From: Undibacterium sp. KW1
GTDB taxonomy: Bacteria > Pseudomonadota > Gammaproteobacteria > Burkholderiales > Burkholderiaceae_D
Assembly (NCBI RefSeq): GCF_009937955.1
Contig: NZ_AP018439.1
Span: 3,596,001-3,660,000, forward strand
Direction of reading: 5' to 3'
Length of the DNA stretch: 64,000 nucleotides
Shown: piece after piece, positions 1-9,635 of the stretch
Numbering within the stretch: the stretch's first letter is position 1
How the letters are laid out: every line of letters starts with the position of its first letter
The notes under the pieces: generated by a model
Told to the model about the DNA's origin: nothing
Seen by the model: only the letters and a program-made list of their open reading frames with translations
The model's database searches: none
Program-made: the position numbers and the translations under genes

Positions 1-194
1 TCCTTTTGCGGGGGCTCTATCGTGACATCATGATGACTATGCTTCACGACATTGATCTTATACCCTGCCGCCGTCAACTCCCTGACCAGATGTTCAAGCA
101 AGCTGGTTTTACCGCTACCTGACCACCCTATTACGCCCAGTATTTGCCCTGCTTCAGCCACATCAATCACATCATTCTTTTCACCGCCAGCCAC
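1..194 (-). CDS. mobB: Molybdopterin-guanine dinucleotide biosynthesis adapter protein MobB, N-terminal part (runs off the window)
   Basis: Only the first 64 or so codons are inside the window. The minus strand reads a P-loop, GVIGWSGSGKTSLLEHL, followed by a strand ending in VVKHSHHD; this pairing is characteristic of MobB, a GTPase that assists attachment of GMP to molybdopterin during molybdenum cofactor maturation in the cytoplasm. The start is placed at a GTG (194-192) because a GGAGG lies just upstream at 203-199 and an in-frame TGA lies further upstream. The start leaves about 20 residues before the P-loop, slightly longer than usual. The identity is fairly secure from the motifs; the rest of the gene cannot be judged. 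Confidence 0.8.
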   Translation of the reverse strand, partial: MAGGEKNDVIDVAEAGQILGVIGWSGSGKTSLLEHLVRELTAAGYKINVVKHSHHDVTIEPPQK

Positions 195-328
195 ACTGCC
201 TCCAGACTTTTTTCAAATTCATTATATGCAAATAACTTAGGAGTATGAGCTCTATACCCGCCTCGTCATTCCATAGTCATATTTGAATGTAACAATTGTT
301 ACATTGCAATATTTCACAGGTTATCAGT

Positions 329-1453
329 ATGCGTTTTCCCTTCAGACTATGGTCCTTTTGCTTCACCCTGCTATGCTTCCTGTTCGCCATGAATGTACAG
401 GCGCAAGGCAATGTCATCGTCGTTGGTCAGGCAATAGACTTGTCCGGACCGAATGGTAGCATTGGCCGCGACTATGTGGCAGGTATCACGACTTACTTTG
501 ACAGTATCAATGTCAGTGGTGGCATAGGTGGCAAACGCATCAAGTACCTGGTACGTGACGATCAGGGCAACCCTGCAGTGTCGGCACAGGCAGTCAGCGA
601 ATTGCTGGAAAAAGACAAGGCTGATTATCTGCTGGGTGGCATAGGCGCTGCCGTCACCGATGCAGTGCTGGCAAACGCCAGATTTTCACAAAGTGGCCAG
701 ACCCTGTTTGCTCCGCTGGTGGCATCAGTCAAGACTTACAACTCCCGCGTCCTGTTCTGGCGGCCCAGCCCTGAGCAAGAGATGCAATATATCTTCTCTT
801 ACTTCGATAAACTGGGCATCAAAAGTGTAGGTATCGCTTATCAGGAAAACGCCCTGAACCAGGACATGTACCAATATGTTGTTACCGAGTTGCGCAAACG
901 CAATATGCTCATGAGCGGCCTGGTACGCATAGGTGCGTCTGCCGCGGACATGGAAAGAGAATCTGCTGTATTGGCACGCAGCAATCCTGGCATCGTGATT
1001 GCTATTGCCGATACGCTGGGCACGGGCATCTTCCTGAAAGAATTCAGGAAACAGGCTCCCCGCACCTTTGTTGCCGGCATGTCACTCATCAATCTTGATA
1101 CCCTGGCAGAAGTGGCAGGCCCCAAGGCGCTGGAATGGACAGTATTTTCCCAGGTGGTACCCAATCCCTTGAGCAAAAAGTCGCTGATACAGATAGATCA
1201 TAGCAATATGATGAAAAAATTCAGGGATGAAGATCTGTCTGCCCTGACATTTGAAGGCTTCATGGTCGCCAAGACCCTGGTTAAAGCAATACAGGCAGGA
1301 AAAGGCGGGCGTGATGGCCTGCAGACGCTGGCAACACAAAAAAACGTCATCGACCTCGGTGGTGTCACCCTGACCCCATCAGAGAGTACGCACCGCATGT
1401 CCAACTATGTTGATATGGCACTCTTCAGGAAAGGCGGGGGGCTGCTGTTTTAA
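329..1453 (+). CDS. Periplasmic substrate-binding protein, Leu/Ile/Val ABC-transporter type (Peripla_BP_6)
   Basis: Predicted secreted ligand-binding protein of about 374 residues. An N-terminal signal peptide (basic start, hydrophobic core, VQAQG cleavage region) is followed by a typical opening strand VVGQAIDLSGPNG and a loop GGIGGKRIKYLVRDDQGNP, the hallmark of branched-chain amino acid or amide binding proteins. The start is the ATG at 329, preceded by an AGG-containing site; the reading frame is open to 296 but that start would precede the signal peptide. No permease or ATPase gene is adjacent, so it is an orphan that may work with a distant transporter or serve as a sensor. The ligand cannot be told from sequence. 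Confidence 0.8.
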   Translation: MRFPFRLWSFCFTLLCFLFAMNVQAQGNVIVVGQAIDLSGPNGSIGRDYVAGITTYFDSINVSGGIGGKRIKYLVRDDQGNPAVSAQAVSELLEKDKADYLLGGIGAAVTDAVLANARFSQSGQTLFAPLVASVKTYNSRVLFWRPSPEQEMQYIFSYFDKLGIKSVGIAYQENALNQDMYQYVVTELRKRNMLMSGLVRIGASAADMERESAVLARSNPGIVIAIADTLGTGIFLKEFRKQAPRTFVAGMSLINLDTLAEVAGPKALEWTVFSQVVPNPLSKKSLIQIDHSNMMKKFRDEDLSALTFEGFMVAKTLVKAIQAGKGGRDGLQTLATQKNVIDLGGVTLTPSESTHRMSNYVDMALFRKGGGLLF

Positions 1454-1529
1454 GTAGCAGACACCTTCCATTGCCAATAGTGCATTCATACAAAAAACGA
1501 CATGCATGAACAAAAACAAATAACGTTTT

Positions 1530-1558
1530 TTGACATTGTTGTGATTTTAGAATAGAGT
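1530..1558 (+). promoter_or_regulatory. Candidate sigma70 promoter of the outer-membrane protein gene
   Basis: A perfect TTGACA at 1530-1535 is followed after 17 bases by TAGAGT at 1553-1558, which matches four of six bases of the -10 consensus. It lies about 95 bases before the ATG at 1652. This is a pattern match only. Confidence 0.4.
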
Positions 1559-1651
1559 GCTGCACCGCAACATGAGAATTTAAAATTTACTTATTCGGTA
1601 AATGCATGAATCAAGTTTGCGGCTATTCAAAAAAAATCAATCAGGTACATC

Positions 1652-2212
1652 ATGTTTAATAAAAAAATTATCGCTGCAGCTCTGGCAGTTTCTGGCTTGT
1701 TCATCGGCACAACTGCAAATGCACAATTTTACGCTGGTGCCACTGTAGGTCAGGCTCGCTGGAATATGGATTGCGCAGGCACATCCAGCTGCAAAACCAA
1801 TGACACGTCTTTCAACATCCTGGGCGGCTACAACATCACTCCAAACTGGGGCGTAGAAGGCAGCTATTACAACCTGGGCACAGTCAAGGCAAATGTCTAT
1901 GGTATCGCAGCAGAAGCGAAAGCAACAGGCATAGACCTGGCTGGTACTTACCGTGCACAACTGGGCAACAACTGGGGCCTGTTCACAAAATTGGGTCTGG
2001 CATACTCCAAAGGCGAAGCAACTGCTGCATTCAATAACGTGCGCGGCTCTACCAGCAAAAACTCTACACAAGTGATGTTGGGCATAGGTGCAACTTATGC
2101 ATTCACACCTAACATCGCTGCACGCGCTGAAATCGCCAGCCGTAAAGTCGATTTTGTTGGCGGCGACGGCAATATCACCAACTTCAACATTGGTGTTCAG
2201 GCATCGTTCTGA
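1652..2212 (+). CDS. Small outer-membrane beta-barrel protein (OmpA-like/opacity-type barrel)
   Basis: A 186-residue protein with a clear signal peptide (MFNKKIIAAALAVSGLF ... ANAQF) and an all-beta mature part with alternating aromatic and small residues. It opens with FYAGATVGQARW, contains repeated barrel motifs (NILGGYNITPNWGVEGSYYN, LGIGATYAFTPNIAARAEI), and ends in phenylalanine (GVQASF), the usual outer-membrane assembly signal. Length fits an eight-stranded barrel without a peptidoglycan-binding domain. Two cysteines near residues 40-47 (CAGTSSC) could form a disulfide in the first outer loop. It stands alone behind its own promoter and is followed by a strong hairpin. Function beyond membrane structure or adhesion cannot be assigned. 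Confidence 0.8.
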   Translation: MFNKKIIAAALAVSGLFIGTTANAQFYAGATVGQARWNMDCAGTSSCKTNDTSFNILGGYNITPNWGVEGSYYNLGTVKANVYGIAAEAKATGIDLAGTYRAQLGNNWGLFTKLGLAYSKGEATAAFNNVRGSTSKNSTQVMLGIGATYAFTPNIAARAEIASRKVDFVGGDGNITNFNIGVQASF

Positions 2213-2304
2213 TATTGCGCTTGATACCGCAATATCTGACAAAAGTTGTTAAGGCGCAGTATTGATTTAGTTATACAAGAACTCAGTTAATTTTGCGCCA
2301 TATT

Positions 2305-2335
2305 GTCAGCAGCAAATTCATCGTTTGCTGCTGAC
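2305..2335 (+). terminator. 12-bp perfect hairpin after the beta-barrel gene
   Basis: GTCAGCAGCAAA (2305-2316) and TTTGCTGCTGAC (2324-2335) form a perfect 12-bp stem with a 7-base loop, about 90 bases after the stop codon. There is no U tract, so it may be a mRNA-stabilising hairpin rather than a true intrinsic terminator. Confidence 0.5.
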
Positions 2336-2442
2336 AAAGCAAGTTCCCCCAAGCTCCAGACTTTCGCCTCTAGCAGGCATCCCCCCTCCTCCACCTTATC
2401 CCCACAGTTTTCAAATCCTGCCGAGCAAGTTTGCTTATGTCT

Positions 2443-2460
2443 CTTACGAAGTCCTTACGG
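2443..2460 (+). promoter_or_regulatory. TTACG direct repeat upstream of the first giant gene (candidate operator)
   Basis: The sequence CTTACGAAGTCCTTACGG contains two TTACG units whose starts (2444 and 2455) are exactly 11 bases apart. The same arrangement, identical at 15 of 18 positions, occurs at 9867-9884 before the second giant gene and at nearly the same distance from the start codon (145 and 140 bases). Heptamers spaced by 4 bases are the known site geometry for OmpR/SARP winged-helix regulators, and such a regulator is encoded at 18558-22262. The link between them is inference. The rest of the 2213-2604 gap shows no credible gene. Confidence 0.5.
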
Positions 2461-2604
2461 TCAGTATTTACAATCAGCTATTTGCTTGCCCGATTGTCAG
2501 GATTGTCAGTCTCCCTGGTCGCTTCATGACGTGTATGAAGACCTTCATTGTCACTGCATCACTGCTGAGCCTGCATGCGCCCTCAATCCTGAAAATTGTT
2601 TGTT

Positions 2605-5600
2605 ATGACTCTGTATGGCTCTGCTGCTTCACAAGAAGCAAAACAAGAAGCAAAATCTGTCAACAGTGAACTTCTGACCTCCCCAACCACTGGATCAGCA
2701 CTGAATCTGCACCAGCCCTCTACACAGATACCGGGGCAAAAGGCCATGGTATTCATTGACAGCCGCCTGCCTGATTTCCAGCAGATCGTGGACGCAGTAA
2801 AACCTGGTATCACAGTAGTGGTGCTGGATAAAGACCTGGATGGCGTGCAGCAGGTTGCCGATGCACTCAAAAATTGCAGCAACCTGGATTCCATTTCCAT
2901 CATCTCCCATGGTGATAATGGCGTAATGCTTCTGGGTAGCGCAGTCTTGCATGATGGTGATATGGCATCCTATCAAAGCCAGTTGCAAGCCATAGGCGCA
3001 TCCCTGAAGCCCGGTGGCGATCTGATGTTATATGGCTGCAACATAGGCGCTGGCCCGGCAGGATCAAGGTTTATCAACGACCTGGCAAGTATGACAGGAG
3101 CAGATGTCGCGGCATCTACCAATGACACAGGCGCGGCAATACAAAACGGTGACTGGCAGCTGGAAATTTCGACTGGCAAAATCGAAACCAAGAGTGCACT
3201 TGACATCCAGAAATTGACGGACTGGAACCATCTCGCAGCTACGCTTTCAGCTTCTGATCTGGCCAGCCTGCAAGCAGCCATGGCAACGGCAAATTCCAAT
3301 GGCAGAGACGACACCCTGACATTGACGGGTGACATTCTTTTCACTGCCAGCAACAACACCATCAGCATCGCGGCTGATTCCGGCCATTCACTGACCATCA
3401 TAGGAAGCAAAAACAATGCAGGTGGCGTGGTCACCATCAGCGGCGGAAATTTAACTCGCGTCATTGATGTGGCAGCCGGAGCGACAGCAAGCCTGGAAAA
3501 CCTGGTCATTACCAATGGACTGGCTGCTGGAAATGGTGGGGACAACACAGGTAATCTGGATGGGCCTGGCAGAGCTGGTCTTGATGGTGCTGGCGGCGGG
3601 ATACGCAATGCTGGTACTTTAACCATCAGCAACAGTACGATCACTGCCAACAAAGCGTCAGGCGGTGGTGGCACAGGTGGCGGTTACCCCAAAGGTGGCG
3701 GCGGCGGTGGCGGAGGTGGCTACGGCGCTGGCTTGGGTGGCATTGGCGGAATGGACCGGATTGGCGAAGCACCCACAGCACCAAGTGCTGGTCATGGTGG
3801 TAACGGCTCTGGCACGTCTGGCGGGCAACGTGGCGGTTACGGCGGCAGTACCACGGGCGGTGCGGGCGGCGGCGCGCACGTACAGTTTCTCGGTTCATCC
3901 TATACATTGGGAGGTGCGGGAGCATCGGCCAGCAACGGCGCGATCTCTATTGGTGGTGGCGGTGGCGGAAGTGGCGGCATTTATGTTGGAGGTACCGGCG
4001 GCAATGCGGTTGGCGGTATCTTTAACAGCGGGACATTAAGGATAACAAGTAGCGTCATCACCAATAACCTTGCTGCCGGAGGTGGTGGCGGTGGCGGCGC
4101 AGCTTCCAACTATACAAATCACGGCAACGGTGGTGCTGGCGGAAACGGCATAGGTGGTATCTGGTCAACCGGCACCCTATTGATGGATACAGCATCAGTC
4201 GCCAGTTTAGGTACTGGAAACAAAGGTGCTGGAGGTTTTGGCGGCACCGCTTCTGGAACTGGCAATATTGCAGGCACCAACGGCAACAGCATTGATGCCA
4301 GTTTGGGCACGATTACCGCCTATAGTACCCCCGCGACCGTGAATATAGCTTTGTCCAAACCCACCTTGAAGGCTGGCGATACGCAAGATGTGACATTTAC
4401 ATTCTCCGAAGCCGTCTCTGACTTTGGAACGGCCGATATCTATATTGCCAACGGCATACTGTCAGGCTTGCAAACCGCCAACAACATCACTTTCACAGCG
4501 ACTTTTACACCGAATACCAATTTTGAAAGCGCCAGCAATGTCATTTCAGTTAATTTGCCTGGTACCTATAATTCGACTCATACACCGGGTGTAGGCATTA
4601 CCAGCAGCAGCAACTTCGTTGTCGACACCAAGGCGCCAACGCTTATCATCAGCAGCAACGTCAGCGCACTCAAAGCCGGCGAAACGGCGACGATTAGCTT
4701 CGCCTTCAGCGAAGTTCCAACTGGTTTTACTGCGGTTGACATTTCGGTTACAGGCGGTAGCTTAGGTAGTCTTAATGGTTCAGGTACGACACGTACTGCG
4801 ACATTCACACCAGATCCGGCAACCAATGCCGGCTCAGCCAGTATCACCGTTGCGTCTGGCAGCTACACCGATGCGGCAGGCAACAGCGGTGGTGCTGGCA
4901 ACAGCCCTGCACTGACTTTTGACACGGGAACACCTGCTGTCAGCACGGTCAGTGTCCCAGCAAATGCCACCTATGCGACAACACAAAATCTGAATTTCAC
5001 CGTCAACTTTAATGAAGCAGTGATAGTAACTGGCACGCCCAGCCTTCCAGTTATGTTGGACACTGGTGGCAACGTTGCAGCTACTTATATCAGTGGCAGC
5101 GGCAGCAGCTCACTTCTATTTGGCTATACCATCGTTGATGGCAATCAGGACAGCAACGGTATTTCTGTCGGCGGCAGCGTCACCCTCAATGGCGGTACCA
5201 TCAAAGATGGTGCAGGCAATAATGCCGCTCTTAACTTGAACGGAGTAGCCAGCACAGCCGCAGTCAATGTTGATGGCATTGCCCCTGCTGTCAGTACTGT
5301 CACGGTTCCCGCCAACGCCACTTATGTGCCAGGACAAGGCCTGAATTTTACGGTTAATTTCAATGAAGTCGTCAACGTTACAGGAACACCAACTATTCCA
5401 GTAACGCTCGATACCGGTGGTACCGTAGCAGCTACTTATGTGAGCGGAAGTGGCACTTCCGCACTTCTATTCCGTTATACGGTTGTCAGCGGCAACCTCG
5501 ATACCAATGGCATCAGTCTGGGCAGCAGTATTACTTTGAACAGTGGCAGCATCAAAGACACAGTAGGAAATAATGCTGCTCTCAATCTGAATAGTGTTGG

Positions 5601-8600
5601 CAGTACGAATGCTGTCATGGTGGATGGCGTTGCGCCCACCATCACCAGCATCAACCGTGCGTCAGCCAGCCCCAGCAACAGCAGCTTTGTAGATTTCCAG
5701 GTCACTTTCTCGGAGAGCGTGGCAAATGGTGGATTGGATATTTCCGATTTTGCGCTGGTGACGACCGGCGCAGCCAGCGGAAACATTGCCTCACTATCAG
5801 GCCCCGTTGGCAACGTCTGGACCGTTCGGGTTAACACTATCAGTGGTGACGGCACCTTAGGACTGAATTTCAAGAACAGCGGCACTGGTGTCACCGACGT
5901 GGCCGGCAATGCCATCGTTGGCGGGCATACTGGCGACGAGCTATATACACTGGATAACAGTGGCCCTGCGGTAATGAATGTCAGCTCAAGCACAGCCAAT
6001 GCCACCTATGCTGCGGGCACAGTCATACCGGTCACCATCACCTTCAATGAAACTGTCAATGTCACCGGAACACCACAACTGACACTGGAAACTGGCACCA
6101 TAGATCGGGTAATTAATTATGTCAGCGGTTCGGGCACTAACACGATCACCTTTAATTACACCGTACAGGTAGGTGATGTCAGCGCAGATCTCGATTACCA
6201 GAGCAGTACTGCTTTGCGCTTGAATGGCGGTACTATCAAGGATTCGCTGGGCAATAATGCCACATTAACGCTGGCTGCGCCCGGTGCTGCCAGCTCGCTG
6301 GGCAGCAACAAAGCCATCGTCATCTATACTAATTCCCCTCCCGCCATAGGCGGTGCCCTCGCTGGCCAGACCGTCACAGAAACCACCACGGTTTCTCCCT
6401 TCACCGGCGTCACCATCAACGATCCTGATGTCGGTGCTTCCGAAACCATCATCATCAGTCTGGACCTGGCAGCCAAAGGAGCCTTTACTGCCGCCTCCCT
6501 GGCAGCGACTGGCTTCTCGACTGCCGATGGCGGCCTGACCTATACCCATGCCGCAGGAACACCGGCAGCCGTGCAGGCGGCCATCCGTGGCCTGGTGTTC
6601 CAGCCGGCGGCGGGCCGTGTGCCTGTGGGCAACACAGAAACCACGACCTTTACCATCAGCGCCAATGATGGGATTGCTTCTGCGGTATTGAACAATACGA
6701 CGACAGTGATTGCGACCGGTATCAATGCGGCGCCGACCAATATCAGTCTCTCGAATGCGGCCATCCAGCAAGGCTCTACCGCCAACACCAGCGTCGGCAC
6801 ACTTCTTGTGACCGACCCCAATCCGGGGGATACCGCCAGCTTTACACTGGTGACAGGTAATGGGGCGAATGACAGGGATAATGCCAAATTCGTAATCTCG
6901 GGTAACAGTCTGGTGGCCAAGAACCCACTGAGTATGACGCCCGGCAATTACACTATCTTCGTTCGCGCGACAGATGGCAGCGGCGCTGCCTATGAAAAAA
7001 GCCTGGTCATTGCTGTCGGCGACAATGTTGCCCCCGTTGCGACAGGCATCACCCGTCTCCAGCCAGAAAACAACAATCTGACCAGCGTCGATTACAAAGT
7101 CAGCTTCAGCGAAGCAGTGACGGGCGTCAATGCGGCAGCCTTTACCCTGGCAACGACAGGCACAGTCGCGGGGACGATCAGCAATGTGACACAGCTGGAC
7201 TCTTCTACCTATATTGTCAGGATCACGGGACTGACCGGTGACGGCACCCTGGGCCTGAATCTCAGGAATGCTGGTACCGGCATCGTTGATACCACCAGCC
7301 TGGCTCTGAGTGGCGGCTTTACTGAACAGTTGTATCAGGTCGATCACACAGCGCCGACCACCAACATCAGTTCCGTTCGTTTATCCAATGATGATGGGAT
7401 CAGCGGTACTGACTTCGTGACGACAGCGCCTCAACAAACCATCAGTGGCAGTCTCAGCAATGGTCTGGTAGCAGGTGAAACAGTCCAGGTCTCTATCGAT
7501 AATGGCGCCAACTGGCTCAATGCCACATCAGTGGCGGGAAGCACCAGCTGGTCATTACAGAACCAGACACTGGGCGGCAACAATACCTTGAAGGTCCGGG
7601 TCACTGACCTGGCAGGTAATGGCGGAGCTGTACTGCAACAGGCTTATTCCATCCTCACCTATGACAACAGTATGGGTACCAATCCTTCCGACAACACCAT
7701 CCCAGCGACCGGTCCGGATGCCGATGGTGACGGCATCCTGCAAACCATAGAAGCAGGAGTACCAAACTGGATAGGTAGTGGCAAGGGCGACGGCAACGGC
7801 GATGGCAAAGCCGATCAGGCTCAGAAAGAAGTCGGCTCTTTGCCCTGGAATAATGGTGGTCTGGTCAATACCCACTATGCGACCCTGAGTAGCAATCAGG
7901 CTTTGGCGCTGTCTAACATCACGACTACGGCCAGCCCGGCTGATCTGTCCAAGGACTTGCAACTGCAATATGGCTTGATCAATGGCCAGATCAGCGGCGT
8001 GGGTGCCGGCAAGGATGTCAGTCTGTCTCTCTATACCGACAAGCTGGGGACGGTGAATGGATACTGGGTACAGGACAGGGCCGGTAACTGGACGAATATT
8101 GCCAGCGCGATCACTGAGGTGAATGGCAAACTGAAGGTGGATTTCAAGATTACCGATGGCGGCATGTTTGACGCCGACGGCAAGGCCGATGGCAAAATCA
8201 GCTTTAGTGGCGGCCTGGGTGTCAAAACCAGTTCACTGCCAGGCGACAAGGATGGTGACGGCATCCCCGATGCCATAGAAGTGAAGGTCGGCACCAACCA
8301 GAACCAGAAAGACAATGATGTGCTGCACAGGGCTGACCTATTTGTCATGCAGCTCTACCGGGATGTGCTGTTCCGTGAGGGAGATACTGCCGGTATCACT
8401 TACTGGCAGCAGCAAATCGACAGCGGGCATCTGAACCGTACCCAGGTGGCAGCGTCGATGCTGGCTTCGACCGAGTTCCAGAACAATGTCGGCAGCCTGA
8501 CCCGCCTGTACTTTGGCGCCTTTGACCGCTTGCCTGACCGGGATGGCCTGGCTTACTGGATAGGGCAGGAGAAAGCCGGGGCCAGCCTCAGCGGCATCAG

Positions 8601-8970
8601 CGGCGCCTTTGTGGCCAGTGCCGAGTTCCAGAATGCCTATGGCAATCTGAACAATACTACTTTTGTAGACAGGGTGTACCATAATGTCCTGCACCGCACT
8701 GCTGATGCGGCAGGCCAGGCTTACTGGCTGGGGCAGTTGAACAATGGCCTCTCGCGTGGTGACATGCTGGCGGGCTTTACCGAGTCAGCGGAGTTCAAGG
8801 TGAATTCACAATCCAAAGTGTCTTTGACGCTGGATTACATCGGTCTGTTGGGTCATGCGCCGGATCAGGCGACCTTTGATACTTTACTCAGCCAATCGGG
8901 TACGGATGTGGTCACGCTGATCGGGCAGTTTATTAATTCGCCTGAGTATCTGGCGAGGTTTATAGGCTGA
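2605..8970 (+). CDS. Giant DUF4347 / Ig-like repeat / DUF4214 surface or secreted protein (paralog 1)
   Basis: A 2121-residue modular protein without a classical signal peptide. In order: a DUF4347-like domain (about residues 47-200) with ISHGDNG (His102) and LYGCNIG (Cys145); a very glycine-rich region (about 305-570) resembling beta-helix or PGRS-like sequence; several Ig/cadherin-like repeats marked by VPANATY, LDTGG and FSEAV; aspartate-rich calcium-type loops (DADGDGILQ, GKGDGNGDGKAD, DKDGDGIPD); and a C-terminal stretch (about 1910-2121) of DUF4214-like repeats (LYRDVLFRE, LYFGAFDRLPDR, VYHNVLHRT). This architecture is typical of large proteins exported by type I secretion, but no exporter genes are nearby. 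The ATG at 2605 is chosen over an in-frame TTG at 2596; neither has a strong ribosome binding site. Likely adhesin or matrix protein; exact role unknown. Confidence 0.8.
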   Translation: MTLYGSAASQEAKQEAKSVNSELLTSPTTGSALNLHQPSTQIPGQKAMVFIDSRLPDFQQIVDAVKPGITVVVLDKDLDGVQQVADALKNCSNLDSISIISHGDNGVMLLGSAVLHDGDMASYQSQLQAIGASLKPGGDLMLYGCNIGAGPAGSRFINDLASMTGADVAASTNDTGAAIQNGDWQLEISTGKIETKSALDIQKLTDWNHLAATLSASDLASLQAAMATANSNGRDDTLTLTGDILFTASNNTISIAADSGHSLTIIGSKNNAGGVVTISGGNLTRVIDVAAGATASLENLVITNGLAAGNGGDNTGNLDGPGRAGLDGAGGGIRNAGTLTISNSTITANKASGGGGTGGGYPKGGGGGGGGGYGAGLGGIGGMDRIGEAPTAPSAGHGGNGSGTSGGQRGGYGGSTTGGAGGGAHVQFLGSSYTLGGAGASASNGAISIGGGGGGSGGIYVGGTGGNAVGGIFNSGTLRITSSVITNNLAAGGGGGGGAASNYTNHGNGGAGGNGIGGIWSTGTLLMDTASVASLGTGNKGAGGFGGTASGTGNIAGTNGNSIDASLGTITAYSTPATVNIALSKPTLKAGDTQDVTFTFSEAVSDFGTADIYIANGILSGLQTANNITFTATFTPNTNFESASNVISVNLPGTYNSTHTPGVGITSSSNFVVDTKAPTLIISSNVSALKAGETATISFAFSEVPTGFTAVDISVTGGSLGSLNGSGTTRTATFTPDPATNAGSASITVASGSYTDAAGNSGGAGNSPALTFDTGTPAVSTVSVPANATYATTQNLNFTVNFNEAVIVTGTPSLPVMLDTGGNVAATYISGSGSSSLLFGYTIVDGNQDSNGISVGGSVTLNGGTIKDGAGNNAALNLNGVASTAAVNVDGIAPAVSTVTVPANATYVPGQGLNFTVNFNEVVNVTGTPTIPVTLDTGGTVAATYVSGSGTSALLFRYTVVSGNLDTNGISLGSSITLNSGSIKDTVGNNAALNLNSVGSTNAVMVDGVAPTITSINRASASPSNSSFVDFQVTFSESVANGGLDISDFALVTTGAASGNIASLSGPVGNVWTVRVNTISGDGTLGLNFKNSGTGVTDVAGNAIVGGHTGDELYTLDNSGPAVMNVSSSTANATYAAGTVIPVTITFNETVNVTGTPQLTLETGTIDRVINYVSGSGTNTITFNYTVQVGDVSADLDYQSSTALRLNGGTIKDSLGNNATLTLAAPGAASSLGSNKAIVIYTNSPPAIGGALAGQTVTETTTVSPFTGVTINDPDVGASETIIISLDLAAKGAFTAASLAATGFSTADGGLTYTHAAGTPAAVQAAIRGLVFQPAAGRVPVGNTETTTFTISANDGIASAVLNNTTTVIATGINAAPTNISLSNAAIQQGSTANTSVGTLLVTDPNPGDTASFTLVTGNGANDRDNAKFVISGNSLVAKNPLSMTPGNYTIFVRATDGSGAAYEKSLVIAVGDNVAPVATGITRLQPENNNLTSVDYKVSFSEAVTGVNAAAFTLATTGTVAGTISNVTQLDSSTYIVRITGLTGDGTLGLNLRNAGTGIVDTTSLALSGGFTEQLYQVDHTAPTTNISSVRLSNDDGISGTDFVTTAPQQTISGSLSNGLVAGETVQVSIDNGANWLNATSVAGSTSWSLQNQTLGGNNTLKVRVTDLAGNGGAVLQQAYSILTYDNSMGTNPSDNTIPATGPDADGDGILQTIEAGVPNWIGSGKGDGNGDGKADQAQKEVGSLPWNNGGLVNTHYATLSSNQALALSNITTTASPADLSKDLQLQYGLINGQISGVGAGKDVSLSLYTDKLGTVNGYWVQDRAGNWTNIASAITEVNGKLKVDFKITDGGMFDADGKADGKISFSGGLGVKTSSLPGDKDGDGIPDAIEVKVGTNQNQKDNDVLHRADLFVMQLYRDVLFREGDTAGITYWQQQIDSGHLNRTQVAASMLASTEFQNNVGSLTRLYFGAFDRLPDRDGLAYWIGQEKAGASLSGISGAFVASAEFQNAYGNLNNTTFVDRVYHNVLHRTADAAGQAYWLGQLNNGLSRGDMLAGFTESAEFKVNSQSKVSLTLDYIGLLGHAPDQATFDTLLSQSGTDVVTLIGQFINSPEYLARFIG

Positions 8971-8999
8971 TTTGAGCAACATTTATAGCAAATAAGGTC

Positions 9000-9635
9000 A
9001 TGACATCCTTTAAATTGAATATTGACCTTTCCTCCGAAGACCTGCATTTACTTTCACAAGTCAATTACAAAATTATCGTAGCCAAGACTTTTTCCGGAGG
9101 CCAGCCAAATGTCGCATGGCAGGTATTTCGGCCAGCGCTCAGAAACACAATCAGTTGGGAAGAAGAGTACGGTATTTATGCATCTTCAACATTATTGCAA
9201 AATGGTGCGAAGCTGAGAAAAATATCGGAAACAGAAATTCCAGCCATAGCAGGTAAGCTCTATTCATTGCAGGAAAATGGGATCATTGAGAATTCCACAG
9301 GGGATGGCAATGCCCAAGTATTTACTTTGCTAAATCATTACCCCACACCGCCGGGAAGTATGGTCACGGGTCTATATCAAAATGCGCAAGTGAACGGGAT
9401 TGAAATAGCTGGCAATGCTGTATCTGCAATGCCAGTACATTTCAAGAATAGTATTGAGATGCAACCCTGCCCTACTGTGCATCTCTGGATTTCCAGTTGG
9501 CCAGAAAGTAGCTGCCTGACACAGCCCGGAACGTCAACCGTGACCCAACTGTCATTTGAAGATAATATAAACGAAATCACATGCTATTTCGACATAAGGA
9601 CCAGTAAGTTCCTTCTCCCTCGACGATGGAACTAA
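9000..9635 (+). CDS. Hypothetical protein of unknown function between the two giant genes
   Basis: A 211-residue protein starting at an ATG with AAGG five bases upstream, only 29 bases after the stop of the first giant, so co-transcription is likely. It has no signal peptide and no membrane segment. The sequence is rich in short predicted strands, with the conspicuous patch TISWEEEYGIYAS at about residues 57-69 and a late aromatic patch VHLWISSWPE. Four cysteines or fewer are present and none form a recognisable metal site. I do not recognise the family with certainty. Position suggests a role tied to the giants (for example immunity, chaperone or co-secreted factor), but that rests on adjacency only. 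Confidence 0.6.
   Translation: MTSFKLNIDLSSEDLHLLSQVNYKIIVAKTFSGGQPNVAWQVFRPALRNTISWEEEYGIYASSTLLQNGAKLRKISETEIPAIAGKLYSLQENGIIENSTGDGNAQVFTLLNHYPTPPGSMVTGLYQNAQVNGIEIAGNAVSAMPVHFKNSIEMQPCPTVHLWISSWPESSCLTQPGTSTVTQLSFEDNINEITCYFDIRTSKFLLPRRWN

Noticed and set aside
2303..2669. Overlapping frames of 101 and 114 codons before the first giant gene
   Set aside because: Proline/serine-rich without motifs, overlapping a hairpin and the TTACG element; better seen as the 5' regulatory region.
3640..4300. Glycine-rich repeats as a possible CRISPR-like or minisatellite array
   Set aside because: Repeats are degenerate GGN codons inside a continuous reading frame, without regular spacers.
6265..7347. 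360-codon open frame on the minus strand inside the first giant gene
   Set aside because: It is antisense to Ig-like repeats; composition is Cys/Arg/His-rich and repetitive, and equivalent frames appear at 14802-15755 and 16323-17315, as expected from reversed low-complexity codons.
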